Below are positions 50,822 through 58,799 of a stretch of DNA of 64,000 nt, one piece after another. Location of the stretch: positions 558,001 to 622,000 of the forward strand of contig CAWIGZ010000001.1 in the NCBI GenBank assembly GCA_963835825.1, given 5' to 3'. Numbering within the stretch: position 1 is the stretch's first letter; the number at the start of each line of letters is the position of its first letter. The notes beneath the pieces were generated by a model. It was given only the letters and a program-made list of their open reading frames with translations, searched no databases and was not told where the DNA came from. The stretch is from JADGRB01 sp963835825 (lineage in GTDB: Bacteria; Myxococcota_A; Polyangia; Fen-1088). The translations under genes were made by a program, and so were the position numbers.

Positions 50822-51532
50822 ATGGCGGGCGCGGCGAACGGGTCGGGCGAAGGGCGGTGGCGGGGGGCGGGAGGCCGGCCGGCCCGACTCGGCTGGGCCG
50901 CTCGCATCGCGGCCGGCATCGCGCTCGCCGCCACGCTGTTGGGCGCGCGTGCCATCGAGGCGTCGCTCTCTCCGGCTCCGCCCCCGCTGCTTGCGGTTCC
51001 GCTGGTGTCGCAGTCTCGTCCCTGGAGCTGCGGTGCGGCCGCTCTCATGGCCGCGCTGCTCTACTTCCGGGTGTACGACGATCCGGAGTCGCTCCTGGAC
51101 ACGGAGCTGGGCGTCACCCCGGAGGCGGGGACGCGCGTCGACAGCATCGTCGCGGAGGCCCGCCGATACGGTCTGCAGGCGGAAGCCCGGGTCGGGCTCG
51201 GCTTCGACGATCTCGAGCGCAGCTTGTCGCGCGGGGACGCGGTGATCGTGGCCGTGCAGGCCTGGGCGTCCCAGCCGGTCGCGGACTGGCGAGCCGACTG
51301 GGAGGACGGTCATTACGTCGTGGTCGTGGGTCTCTCCCGCGATCGGGTCTACGTCATGGACCCTTCGGTTCGCACCGGGTACGCCTATCTGCCGCGCGAC
51401 CAGTTCCTGGCGCGCTGGCACGACTACGACCTCGACCACGGGCAGAGGACCACGTTCGATCGGCTCGGCATCGTGCTCCGGGGCGATTCACACCTGGCCC
51501 GCTACCCGGCCGAGCCAACTCCCGTCGAGTGA
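50822..51532 (+). CDS. C39-family cysteine peptidase, exported
   Basis: 236 residues from ATG 50822, with a signal or anchor helix (ARIAAGIALAATLLGA). The peptidase has VPLVSQSRPWSCGAAALMA with the catalytic Cys, then DGHYVVVVGLSRD with His and YVMDPSV with Asp, the C39 triad in order. C39 domains cut double-glycine leaders or act as free peptidases. No ABC transporter or leader-peptide gene is next to it. The GTGA of the next frame overlaps its stop. Confidence 0.82.
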   Translation: MAGAANGSGEGRWRGAGGRPARLGWAARIAAGIALAATLLGARAIEASLSPAPPPLLAVPLVSQSRPWSCGAAALMAALLYFRVYDDPESLLDTELGVTPEAGTRVDSIVAEARRYGLQAEARVGLGFDDLERSLSRGDAVIVAVQAWASQPVADWRADWEDGHYVVVVGLSRDRVYVMDPSVRTGYAYLPRDQFLARWHDYDLDHGQRTTFDRLGIVLRGDSHLARYPAEPTPVE

Positions 51533-51579
51533 CGCGCGCCAGGGCCGGACGCGTGTTAGATCGGGGCCCGAGGCCGTCC

Positions 51580-51957
51580 TTGGACAAGCTCACCCGGGAA
51601 CAGATGATTGCGGAGTTCGGAGAGACGGGGGTGCAGAACCCCGCGGTCGTCGATCTCATCACCCTCGACAAGGCCTCGGACACGGTCACCCTGGTCATGA
51701 TCGAACGCCGCCCCTGGGACGCCTCGCGCGAGCAGTTCAAGCAGATCGAAGAAAAGCTCAACCGGTACATGGGCTACGTGCTGGACGGATTCCTGGCCGA
51801 GCAGTACCCGCAATACACCGGCAAGGCGGTGGCCATCCGTCTCGACTGCGCCGAGGCACCCCAGGGCGACGCCGTCCGCTTCGTCGAGGCGATGGCCCAC
51901 GCGTGCGAGAGCCACGGCCTGCACTTCTCGAGCGCCGTCCGGCCGCCGCTGGCCTAG
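51580..51957 (+). CDS. DUF6572 protein
   Basis: About 125 residues. TTG 51580 (preceded by GAGG) or ATG 51604 are possible starts. The body has NPAVVDLITLDKASDTVTLVM and ERRPWDASREQFKQIEEKLN, matching the DUF6572 pattern, in which a short strand pair is followed by an amphipathic helix. The function is unknown; relatives occur singly beside stress and immunity-type genes. It follows the C39 peptidase by 47 bases, and a hairpin stands just after its stop. Confidence 0.7.
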   Translation: MDKLTREQMIAEFGETGVQNPAVVDLITLDKASDTVTLVMIERRPWDASREQFKQIEEKLNRYMGYVLDGFLAEQYPQYTGKAVAIRLDCAEAPQGDAVRFVEAMAHACESHGLHFSSAVRPPLA

Positions 51958-51965
51958 GTAGGAGG

Positions 51966-51985
51966 CGTCGCCGAAAAAGGCGACG
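51966..51985. terminator. Hairpin between convergent genes
   Basis: CGTCGCC/GGCGACG with a GAAAAA loop, nine bases after the DUF6572 stop and 36 before the end of the opposite gene. No T run follows, so termination is plausible but not proven. Confidence 0.45.
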
Positions 51986-52020
51986 ATAGGCGGCCTAGGG
52001 TTCCGGCGGAGGCGCGGGCG

Positions 52021-52365
52021 TCAGTTCAGCCGATCGCGCCGCTGCCGCGATCCCCAGATCGCGTCCCAACCGGAGCGGTAGGAATCGCTGGCCACCTGAG
52101 CGGGCCCGTTGGTCGCCCGGTCGGCCGCAGCGGCCGGGGCCTCGAATTCGGTTTTGGCGTCGAACAGAAATGGCAGATCCTTGCGCCGCCGCATCGAGAT
52201 CACCTCGCCCGTGACGGGACGTCCCTCGGCGAGCGGCTGAACCACGGCGGCCTCGATGGGAGCGTCCTCGGAACGTCGCCGGAGGATGTGAAGCCCGTGC
52301 TCGTCCTTCCCGCAAACGATCGCCACGTCACCGAGCGCTCGGATGGGGTGCCGCTTCGAGGCCAC
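52021..52365 (-). CDS. Conserved hypothetical small protein
   Basis: 114 residues. A compact N-terminal beta domain is suggested by ALGDVAIVCGKDEHGLHIL and EAAVVQPLAEGRPVTGEVI, then a linker and a C-terminal stretch DSYRSGWDAIWGSR. I recognise no family; it looks like a small beta-barrel protein. It is transcribed away from the methyltransferase and has no obvious ribosome site. Confidence 0.5.
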   Translation of the reverse strand: MASKRHPIRALGDVAIVCGKDEHGLHILRRRSEDAPIEAAVVQPLAEGRPVTGEVISMRRRKDLPFLFDAKTEFEAPAAAADRATNGPAQVASDSYRSGWDAIWGSRQRRDRLN

Positions 52366-52561
52366 TCCTCAGTGTGCCACCGATTTTGGGGGGAAGCTAA
52401 GGGAGCGTTGGTCGCGCCAGCGCTTCCGCAGGTGGGGGCGCCGACGCCAGTGACTCGAGGAACGCCACCAGGGCGGCCTGCCTCGAAACGTTGCCCAGGC
52501 GGGGGCGGTGGGCGTCCTCGGGCGCCGGTGAGCCGACCATTGATAACCGCCGCGAGCCCGT

Positions 52562-53326
52562 TCAGAGGCGGGCCAGCGCGATCGTCTCGCCGCCGGCTGC
52601 CCAGGGCCGCCGATCGAAGCCGCCGAAGAACTGGAGCTCGCCGAAGCCGGCCCGCGCGAGCAGGTGCTCCATCTCGAAGCGATAGAACCAGCGCATCTGG
52701 ATTTCGCCGGTGCCGCAGAGCTCGGCCACCTCGGACGCGAAGCGCACCCCGATGGTCATCAGCTGGCGGGTCGGATCGCGCCTCACCGTGTCCCAGCGCT
52801 GGACCTGGCGGCCGGCGTCGTGAAACGTGGCGGCCAGATGCTCGGCCTCTTCCGGGCGCGCGATGTGGGCGAGCTTGGGATCGAAGACGTCGAGCGCGAA
52901 GGTTCCGCCGGGCTCCAGATGCCGGCGCACGGCGGCCAGCGCCGCCAGCTGGGTCTCCACGTCGAGCAGGTGCGAGAAGGCCCGAAAAGGGCAGGTCACC
53001 AGCCGAAAGCGGCGCTCCGGCAACTCCAACCGTTCCATGCGGCCCTCGATCAGCTCGAGGTTCGGGGGCGGTGATTTCTGGCGCAGCACGGCCAGCATCG
53101 CCGGTGAGGCGTCGACGCCGACGCAGTCGATGCCCGCCTGGGCAATCGGCAACAGGGTGCGTCCGGTCCCGCAGCCGAGCTCGAGGACGGGACCGCCCGC
53201 CGCGCGCGCCAGCTCGCCGTAGAAGGCGACGTCGCCCGAGGGGCCGCGCATGACGGCGTAGAGCTCGTCGTAGTGGCGGGCGATGATGCTCTCGTAGCTG
53301 TCGCCACGGTCGTCGATCGAGGGCAC
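52562..53326 (-). CDS. Class I SAM-dependent methyltransferase
   Basis: 254 residues. N-terminal helices (YESIIARHYDELYAVM) precede motif I VLELGCGTGRTLLPIAQ, then CVGVDASPAML, RFRLVTCPFRAFSHLLD and EPGGTFALDVFDP. Typical length for a small-molecule methyltransferase; substrate unknown. Start and stop are clear. An upstream gap of 150 bases separates it from the DUF3237 gene on the other strand. Confidence 0.9.
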   Translation of the reverse strand: MPSIDDRGDSYESIIARHYDELYAVMRGPSGDVAFYGELARAAGGPVLELGCGTGRTLLPIAQAGIDCVGVDASPAMLAVLRQKSPPPNLELIEGRMERLELPERRFRLVTCPFRAFSHLLDVETQLAALAAVRRHLEPGGTFALDVFDPKLAHIARPEEAEHLAATFHDAGRQVQRWDTVRRDPTRQLMTIGVRFASEVAELCGTGEIQMRWFYRFEMEHLLARAGFGELQFFGGFDRRPWAAGGETIALARL

Positions 53327-53472
53327 GGAGGTGAGCGTATGCGATCCGTTCTCGTCGGGCGAACGGCGGGGCTGTGGAGCGAGTTGACCAGAGGACCTTG
53401 GCGCCCTAAATGAGCACGAGCCATGGCGATCAGAAGGGGTCCGTCCGAGGCCGACAACCAGGATCGTGGGCG

Positions 53473-53922
53473 ATGCAGTCGCGCTTCTTGATGACCTTGG
53501 AGGTTGCGGTCGCCGGCCCGCAAAAGATCGGGGCAGTCCCCCACGGGACGCGCGTCACCGCACCCATCGTCAGCGGCCACTTCCAGGGGCCCCGGCTGCG
53601 CGGGACGGTGCTGCCGGGCGGCGGCGACTGGACGCTCTCGCGAGGGGACGGCGTCCTCGAGCTCGACCTGCGCGTCACGCTGGCGACCGACGACGGCGCG
53701 CTCATCTACCTGGCGTCGTTCGGGCTTCGGCACGGGCCACCGGAGGTCATCGCGGCGCTGGCGCGTGGGGAGACCGTCGACCCGGCGACCTACTACTTCC
53801 GGACCACGCCTCGGTTCGAGACCGCCCACCCGAAGTACGCCTTCTTGAATCGTCTCCTCGCGGTATCGACCGGCGATCGGCGCGCCGCGGGACCGATCTA
53901 CACGATCGACGAGCTTCTATGA
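53473..53922 (+). CDS. DUF3237-domain protein
   Basis: 149 residues from ATG 53473, preferred over 53410 because relatives begin close to the first strand (FLMTLEVAVAG). Conserved points: VPHGTRVTAPIVSGHFQGPRLRG, LPGGGDW, YLASFGLRHGP, and the closing FETAHPKYAFLNRLLAVSTG. Family members are beta barrels of unknown function. Its stop overlaps the next frame by ATGA. Confidence 0.85.
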   Translation: MQSRFLMTLEVAVAGPQKIGAVPHGTRVTAPIVSGHFQGPRLRGTVLPGGGDWTLSRGDGVLELDLRVTLATDDGALIYLASFGLRHGPPEVIAALARGETVDPATYYFRTTPRFETAHPKYAFLNRLLAVSTGDRRAAGPIYTIDELL

Positions 53923-53996
53923 GCAGCGTAGTAAAATCTCGTCCCCTGATGACCCTCCGTCTGAGCACGGTTCACCTGCTGGAAGAGCTCCTGTGA
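53919..53996 (+). CDS. Possible 25-residue coupled micro-ORF
   Basis: An ATG overlapping the DUF3237 stop (ATGA) opens 25 codons that end by overlapping the next gene's start (GTGA). The peptide has VVKSRPLMTLRLSTVHLLEE. This chain of two four-base overlaps would couple three genes. It has no ribosome site of its own. It may also be a remnant, or only a coupling device. Confidence 0.3.
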   Translation: MSSVVKSRPLMTLRLSTVHLLEELL

Positions 53997-54931
53997 ATCG
54001 CCCCCTCCGCGTCCTCGTTCCGAACGAGGAGGGTGTTCGGGCGCTGGCCGGCTCGCCCGATCTCCTGGCGATCCGCTACGACGCGCGGCAGGCGCCCTCG
54101 GCCGAGCAGCAGCAGGCGGCGGTGATGGTGACCGGCGCGTCGGCGGTCGAGCCGGAGGTGGCCTTCATGCGCGCGCTCCCGAAGTTGAGGCTGCTGCAGA
54201 TCCTCAACGCCGGATTCGAGCAATGGGTCGGTCACCTGCCGGCCGGCGTGGCGCTGTCGAACGCCCGCGGGGCGCACGGGCGATCGACCGCCGAATGGGC
54301 GGTGGCGGCCCTGCTCGCGCACTACCGCGAGCTCACGCGGTTCGCGGCGGCACAGAGTCAGCGCCGGTGGGAGCACCACACCACCGCGTCGCTCGACGGC
54401 AAGCTGGTCGCCATCCTCGGCGCCGGGGACATCGGGACGCACCTCCAGCGAATGCTGGCCCCCTTCGGTTGTCGCCTGATGCTGGTCGGGCGCCGCCGCC
54501 GGGACGACGTGGTCACGATGGACGAGTTTCGCGCGGCCGCGGCCGAGCAGGACGTCGTCATCCTGGTGGTGCCGGTGACGAAGGAGACGCGTGGCCTCGT
54601 CGACGCCAGCTTCCTGAGAGGCCTGAAGGACGGCGCCGTTCTGGTCAACCCGGGGCGGGGATCCCTGGTGGTGACCGACGCTTTGCTCAGGGAGACGCAG
54701 TCGGGCCGCCTGCGCGCCATCCTCGACGTGACCGACCCCGAGCCGCTGCCGGCGGACCATCCGTTGTGGGCTTCGCCCGGCGTGACCATCACCCCGCACG
54801 TCGCGGGAGACACGGCGGGCGCCATGCAGCGCGCCTGGACGGTGGCCGTCCAGCAGCTTGGCATGTACGCCCACGGTCAGGCCCCCAGCAATCTCGTCCT
54901 CGTGCCGGCGGGATGGTCGATCGCCGGGTAG
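53993..54931 (+). CDS. D-isomer 2-hydroxyacid dehydrogenase
   Basis: 312 residues. The NAD-binding motif VAILGAGDIGTHLQRML is near residue 138, followed by LMLVGRRRR. Catalytic residues appear as Arg in VNPGRGSLV, Glu/Asp in LDVTDPEPLP and His in ITPHVAGD, the order of the family. N-terminal substrate domain includes NAGFEQWVGHLP. GTG start with a GGAAGAG site. The substrate is not defined by the sequence. Confidence 0.9.
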   Translation: MNRPLRVLVPNEEGVRALAGSPDLLAIRYDARQAPSAEQQQAAVMVTGASAVEPEVAFMRALPKLRLLQILNAGFEQWVGHLPAGVALSNARGAHGRSTAEWAVAALLAHYRELTRFAAAQSQRRWEHHTTASLDGKLVAILGAGDIGTHLQRMLAPFGCRLMLVGRRRRDDVVTMDEFRAAAAEQDVVILVVPVTKETRGLVDASFLRGLKDGAVLVNPGRGSLVVTDALLRETQSGRLRAILDVTDPEPLPADHPLWASPGVTITPHVAGDTAGAMQRAWTVAVQQLGMYAHGQAPSNLVLVPAGWSIAG

Positions 54932-54990
54932 GTCAGCGCGAGCGCGTGGACGCGCTCCACATTGGGCGCTGGTCCCGGTAGGTTGGCGCG

Positions 54991-55527
54991 ATGGGTGAGC
55001 TGAACGAAGAGGCGCTCGATCGGTTGATCACGGCCGGCTGCGACAGCTGCGGCGGCACGACCTTGACCTTCGAGACCTACGTCGACGGCGTGATTCCGTT
55101 CCTCGGCGGCGAGCCGGTCGGGCGGGTGACCTGGGCCTACGACGGCGAAAAGTTCGTGGACGGCGTCTACGCCGTCACCTGCGCGGGATGCCGTCAGGCG
55201 CTCTTCGCCAGCGACGTCTGCCCGCGCTGCCATGCCCCGGGAGGCCTCGCCCGCGCGCTCGCCACCCCGAATCAGTCGCCGGTCCCGACGGCGTGCCCCG
55301 ACCCGGCCTGCGGCTGCGAGGAGCTCCGCTACCTGGCGTTTCTCCCGGCCCGCGTCTCCTATCAGGGAAAGCGCGCCGAAAAGGCCCGGAGCTCGATCGA
55401 GCCGCACGACGACGGCTTCCACGGTGTTCGCGCGGAGTGCCGCGCTTGCCGGCAGACCGCGACAGCTCCGACGGACGGCTGTCCGCTGTGCGCAGCCCCG
55501 GGGCCGCTGCGCGTCCGCCCAGGTTGA
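54991..55527 (+). CDS. Zinc-ribbon hypothetical protein
   Basis: 178 residues with four CxxC groups: CDSCGG near 17, CAGC near 68, CPRCH near 78, and CRAC/CPLC near the end, plus a PACGCEEL site. Such spacing indicates two or more zinc ribbons. The rest is strand-rich. No family I can name; it could bind nucleic acid or act as a metal-dependent adaptor. It follows the dehydrogenase by 59 bases on the same strand. Confidence 0.7.
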   Translation: MGELNEEALDRLITAGCDSCGGTTLTFETYVDGVIPFLGGEPVGRVTWAYDGEKFVDGVYAVTCAGCRQALFASDVCPRCHAPGGLARALATPNQSPVPTACPDPACGCEELRYLAFLPARVSYQGKRAEKARSSIEPHDDGFHGVRAECRACRQTATAPTDGCPLCAAPGPLRVRPG

Positions 55528-55528
55528 T

Positions 55529-55858
55529 TCACTGCCCCGGCGGGTCGTAGTGGCGGGTGGCGCGCTCGCCGGGGCGGGCGGGGAGCTCCTCGACGAACAG
55601 GTCGTCGGGGTAGCAGTAGCCCCACTCTTCGCCCGGCTCGTACGAGCGGATCACCGGGTGGTGCGAGTGACGAAAGTGCTTGGTCGCGTGCCGGTTCGGC
55701 GAGTTGTCGCAGCAGCCCACGTGGCCGCAGGAAAGACAGAGCCGCAGGTGGACCCAGACGCCTCCGGTGGCCAGGCACTCCTTGCAGCCGTGGCCGCTCG
55801 GCTTGGCGCCGTCGGCGCGCTTCGAGGCTTCCTCCAGGTGATCACACGAATCGGGCAT
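55529..55858 (-). CDS. UBP-type zinc finger protein
   Basis: 109 residues forming one UBP-type (ZnF-UBP) finger: CKECLATGGVWVHLRLCLSC, then GHVGCCDNSPNRHATKHF, HHPVIRSYEPGEEW and a final DLFVEELP. The metal ligands Cys and His are present in the usual order. In eukaryotes the domain binds free ubiquitin C-termini; the bacterial role is unknown. It begins one base after the DUF5996 stop, making a tight operon with that gene and the rhodanese. Confidence 0.88.
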   Translation of the reverse strand: MPDSCDHLEEASKRADGAKPSGHGCKECLATGGVWVHLRLCLSCGHVGCCDNSPNRHATKHFRHSHHPVIRSYEPGEEWGYCYPDDLFVEELPARPGERATRHYDPPGQ

Positions 55859-55859
55859 C

Positions 55860-56894
55860 TCAGGACCTCGTTGTCGTTGCGGTTGTCGATGCGGTGGTCG
55901 CCGCACCTGTGGCTGATGGAGGAGCGTTGCCGGCCCCCCTCGTCGTGACATCGTTTCGTTCGAGCCGCGCGCGATCCCACTTCGCGAGATCGGCGGCCGC
56001 CTCGTAGGTGCTCTGCAGGAAATCGAGGACCGCCGCCGACGGATCCGGCGCGCTGCGGACGGCGGCGTAAGGGAGCACGAACTCGCCCAGGGTCGGGTTG
56101 AACCGGGCGGCGGCGGGACGAACGGCCGCCTCGGCGAAGCCCGCCGGCGCCGGATAGGCGTAGGCGTAGAAGGCCGCCTCGGGAAAGCGGGCGTCCCCCG
56201 CCCAGAAACCGGCGCTGCTCACCTCCTGCGAGTACGCCTCCCGCATGACCGCGTCGCTGACGTGGGGGATCCCCCCGGGGTGCGGCGGGGCAGGGCGCCC
56301 CGAAAAGCGCGTCGCCGCCAGATCGCACGCGCCCCAGAAGAAGTGGACCGGGCTGGCCTTTCCCACGAATCGCCCCCGAAACTCCTTGAGCAGGCGATCG
56401 GCCTGGATGAGCGCCCGAAAAAATCGATTGGCCCAGTCGCCGTCGTAGCGGCAGAGGCGCGCGTCGTCGTCCAGGCGCACCTGCTCCGGGATCTCCACCA
56501 CCAGGGGCGAGATCTCGACCTTCACCCCGAGCTTCCCGAGCAGGCGCATGTATTCGGCGTAGAAGGCCGACAGCGGCTGGTCGCAGAGGCTCATCGACTC
56601 GATGCCACCGTCGCTGGTCCGCGCGACCAGGCGGTGGTCGACGAGATCGAGCTCGACGTCCAGCACGCGGTCGTCGACCGGCATGGGCGTGGTCGTCAGG
56701 CCCCGGGCGGTCAGCCTGAGCGAAACTTGCCACCAGTGGTTGACCATCGGGGAGAGCGCCAGCCGCGTCTTCCCCAGGATCTGGGTCCAAAAGAGCAGCG
56801 ACTGGTTGGTGTCGGCGCCGCCGCCGGTGTCGAGCCGCGGCCAGGGATCCTGGTCCTGGCGCCGGGCGGAGGCAGGGGAGCTGGACGTGGACAT
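55860..56894 (-). CDS. DUF5996-family protein
   Basis: 344 residues from ATG 56894. The family pattern is visible: WTQILGKTRLALSPMVNHWW, LTARGLTTTPMP, LVARTSDGGIES, FYAEYMRLLGKLGVKVEI, FRGRFVGKASPVHFFWGACD and TRFSGRPAPPHPGGIP. The last 30 residues are Thr/Ala-rich and not part of the domain. Function is unknown. It stands between the rhodanese (10 bases upstream) and the UBP finger, so the three are likely expressed together. Confidence 0.85.
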   Translation of the reverse strand: MSTSSSPASARRQDQDPWPRLDTGGGADTNQSLLFWTQILGKTRLALSPMVNHWWQVSLRLTARGLTTTPMPVDDRVLDVELDLVDHRLVARTSDGGIESMSLCDQPLSAFYAEYMRLLGKLGVKVEISPLVVEIPEQVRLDDDARLCRYDGDWANRFFRALIQADRLLKEFRGRFVGKASPVHFFWGACDLAATRFSGRPAPPHPGGIPHVSDAVMREAYSQEVSSAGFWAGDARFPEAAFYAYAYPAPAGFAEAAVRPAAARFNPTLGEFVLPYAAVRSAPDPSAAVLDFLQSTYEAAADLAKWDRARLERNDVTTRGAGNAPPSATGAATTASTTATTTRS

Positions 56895-56904
56895 GGCGCT
56901 CAAT

Positions 56905-57246
56905 CTAGGTCCAGTCCCCCTCGAGGGGCAGCCCCGCCGTCTCCCAGTCGATGAGGCCACCGGCGTAGTGGCGCACGTTCCGGTAACCGTGCGCGCGCAG
57001 TTTCTGGATCGTCGCCAGGCTGGCGTGACAGTCGAGGTTCGAGCAATAGACGACGATCTCCTCGTCCTTGCCGAGCGCGGCGAACATCTCCTCCGGGCTC
57101 TTGAAGTGGATCGACCCGGGGAGATGCTTGGCCCGAAACGCCCAGTCGCTGGAGGCCATGACCAGCTTCAACGGAGCCTTGCCCGCCAGCTTGGCTTGCA
57201 GTTGCTCGCGATCGAGCTCGGTGGCGGCTGGCGCGGCGGCGGACAT
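56905..57246 (-). CDS. Rhodanese-like protein
   Basis: 113 residues, one rhodanese domain. Active loop YCSNLDCHASLATI with a candidate catalytic Cys (the first Cys follows the central strand EEIVVY). The CDC25-like fold is also supported by HLPGSIHFKSPEEM and the C-terminal GGLIDWETAGLPLEGD. Such proteins carry sulfane sulfur. It is first in the operon with DUF5996 and the UBP finger. The ATG is followed by Ala-rich residues. Confidence 0.85.
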   Translation of the reverse strand: MSAAAPAATELDREQLQAKLAGKAPLKLVMASSDWAFRAKHLPGSIHFKSPEEMFAALGKDEEIVVYCSNLDCHASLATIQKLRAHGYRNVRHYAGGLIDWETAGLPLEGDWT

Positions 57247-57299
57247 CCCCGTGACTTAGCAGGCCGGCCCCCGGCCGTCGACCGTCGAGCTAGGGGTCG

Positions 57300-58123
57300 T
57301 CAGTCTTTGAGGAAGCCGAGCAGCTCCTCGTTGACCTGGTGCTTGTGCGTCGTGCACATGCCGTGCGGCGCGCCCTTGTAGATCTTGAGCGTCGCGTTCT
57401 TGATCAACTTCGACGAGAGCAGGGCGGAGGCGCCGATGGGGACGATCTGATCGTCGTCGCCGTGAAGGACCAGCGTCGGCACGTCGAACTTCTTCAGATC
57501 CTCGGTCAGGTCGGTCTCCGAGAAGGCCTTGATGCAGAAGTAAGAGGCGGGGAAGCCGGCCAGCATGCTCTGCAGGACGAACGATTCGCGCACCCCCTCC
57601 GAGATCTTCGCGCCGGGGCGGTTGTAGCCGTAAAACGGCAAGCTGAGCTCCTTCCAGAACTGCGGGCGATCGGCGACCACCGAGGCCCGCAGCTGATCGA
57701 AGACCTCCAGGGGCGACCCGGCCGGGTTGGCCGGCGTCTTCAACATGAGGGGCGGGATGGCGCTGACCAGGACCGCCTTCTTCACCCGTTTCGTTCCGTG
57801 GCGGCCGATGTAGCGGGCGACCTCCCCGCCGCCGGTCGAGTGGCCGACGTGGATCGCGCCTTTCAGGTCGAGCGCCTCGGTCAGCGCCGCCGAGATCGTC
57901 GGCGTAGGTGTCGAGATCGTTGCCGCCCCAGGGCTGACTCGACCGGCCGTGCCCCCGGCGATCGTGGGCGATGCAGCGGAAGCCGCGCGAGCAGAGGAAG
58001 AACATCTGGTCCTCGAACGCGTCCGCGCTGAGCGGCCAGCCGTGGCTGAAGACGACCGGGCGGGCCGCTCCCCCAGTCCTTGAAGTAGATCTGCGTGCCG
58101 TCCTTGGTGGTGATCGTTCCCAT
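57300..58123 (-). CDS. Alpha/beta hydrolase, haloperoxidase-like (frameshifted)
   Basis: Begins GTITTKDGTQIYFKDWGSG, then after an extra base near 58060 continues VVFSHGWPLSADAFEDQMFF, RCIAHDRRGHGRS, and after a second extra base near 57890 LTEALDLKGAIHVGHSTGGG, the nucleophile elbow GHSTGG with Ser. His comes in APHGMCTTHKHQVNEELLGF and Asp in VLHGDDDQIVPI. Dropping two bases gives 273 residues, the usual size. The sequence matches non-heme chloroperoxidase/arylesterase-type hydrolases. Confidence 0.85.
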
Positions 58124-58370
58124 GGACGGAGATGTGTGGCGGCGTCGGGGGCCCTGGTAATCCGGCAGATCCCTGGTTCCGATGACCTCGACCGCCCCGC
58201 CGATGGCAGTCCGGCGACAATCGTGCTACAAGCCTGCCTGTCCTTTTTTGTCCGGGTTTTCGTCTCTGCGTCGGAGCTTCGCCTGCCGTTCGTTCGAGGT
58301 CGATCGTCGGCACGCTTGAGGCTCTGGACGACGGCAGCTTCCGTCGGATTCAACGCAGGAGATCGAACAC

Positions 58371-58685
58371 ATGGGTAGACGTCTTTATGTTGGCAACCTC
58401 TCGTACAACACCACCGAGCTCGAGCTGAGGGAGGTCTTCGGGACCATCGGCACGGTGGCCGAGGCCAAGGTCGTGACGGAGCGGGAGACCGGCCGTCCGC
58501 GCGGCTTCGCGTTCGTCGAGATGAGCACCGAGCAGGAGGCCAAGGCGGCGGTCGAGCAGCTGAGCGGGCGCGAGCTCGGTGGCCGCACGATCAACGTCAA
58601 CGAGGCGCAGGAGCGCTCGGGTGGCGGCGGCAGCCGGGGTGGTGGCGGCGGTGGCGGTGGCGGTGGCGGCCGAGGCCGCTGGTAG
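58371..58685 (+). CDS. RRM RNA-binding protein
   Basis: 104 residues. One RRM: RNP2 LYVGNLSYN and RNP1 RGFAFVEM are intact, with the helices between. A Gly/Arg tail (about 25 residues, GGGGSRGGGGGG) follows, as in bacterial glycine-rich cold-shock-like RNA binding proteins. A site AGGAGA precedes the ATG by ten bases. Strong hairpins come straight after the stop, so it is a single-gene transcript. The 240-base leader may be a regulatory 5' UTR, but I see no specific motif. Confidence 0.93.
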   Translation: MGRRLYVGNLSYNTTELELREVFGTIGTVAEAKVVTERETGRPRGFAFVEMSTEQEAKAAVEQLSGRELGGRTINVNEAQERSGGGGSRGGGGGGGGGGGRGRW

Positions 58686-58690
58686 TCGCG

Positions 58691-58774
58691 CGCAGGCATC
58701 AATAGCCTGCGCCTGATGGGCGCCGAGACGAACGCGGTTGAACCGCGTGACGCTCCGGCGCCCATCTTCGTTTT
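58691..58774 (+). terminator. Two tandem hairpins with T-rich tail
   Basis: CGCAGGC/GCCTGCG (58691-58711) is followed by GATGGGCGCCG/CGGCGCCCATC (58715-58766) with an inner stem ACGCGGTT/AACCGCGT, then TTCGTTTT. This is the end of the RRM transcript. Its position before the convergent ABC gene allows use from both sides. Confidence 0.8.
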
Positions 58775-58799
58775 GGGCGCCTGGCGCGCAGCTCCGCCT

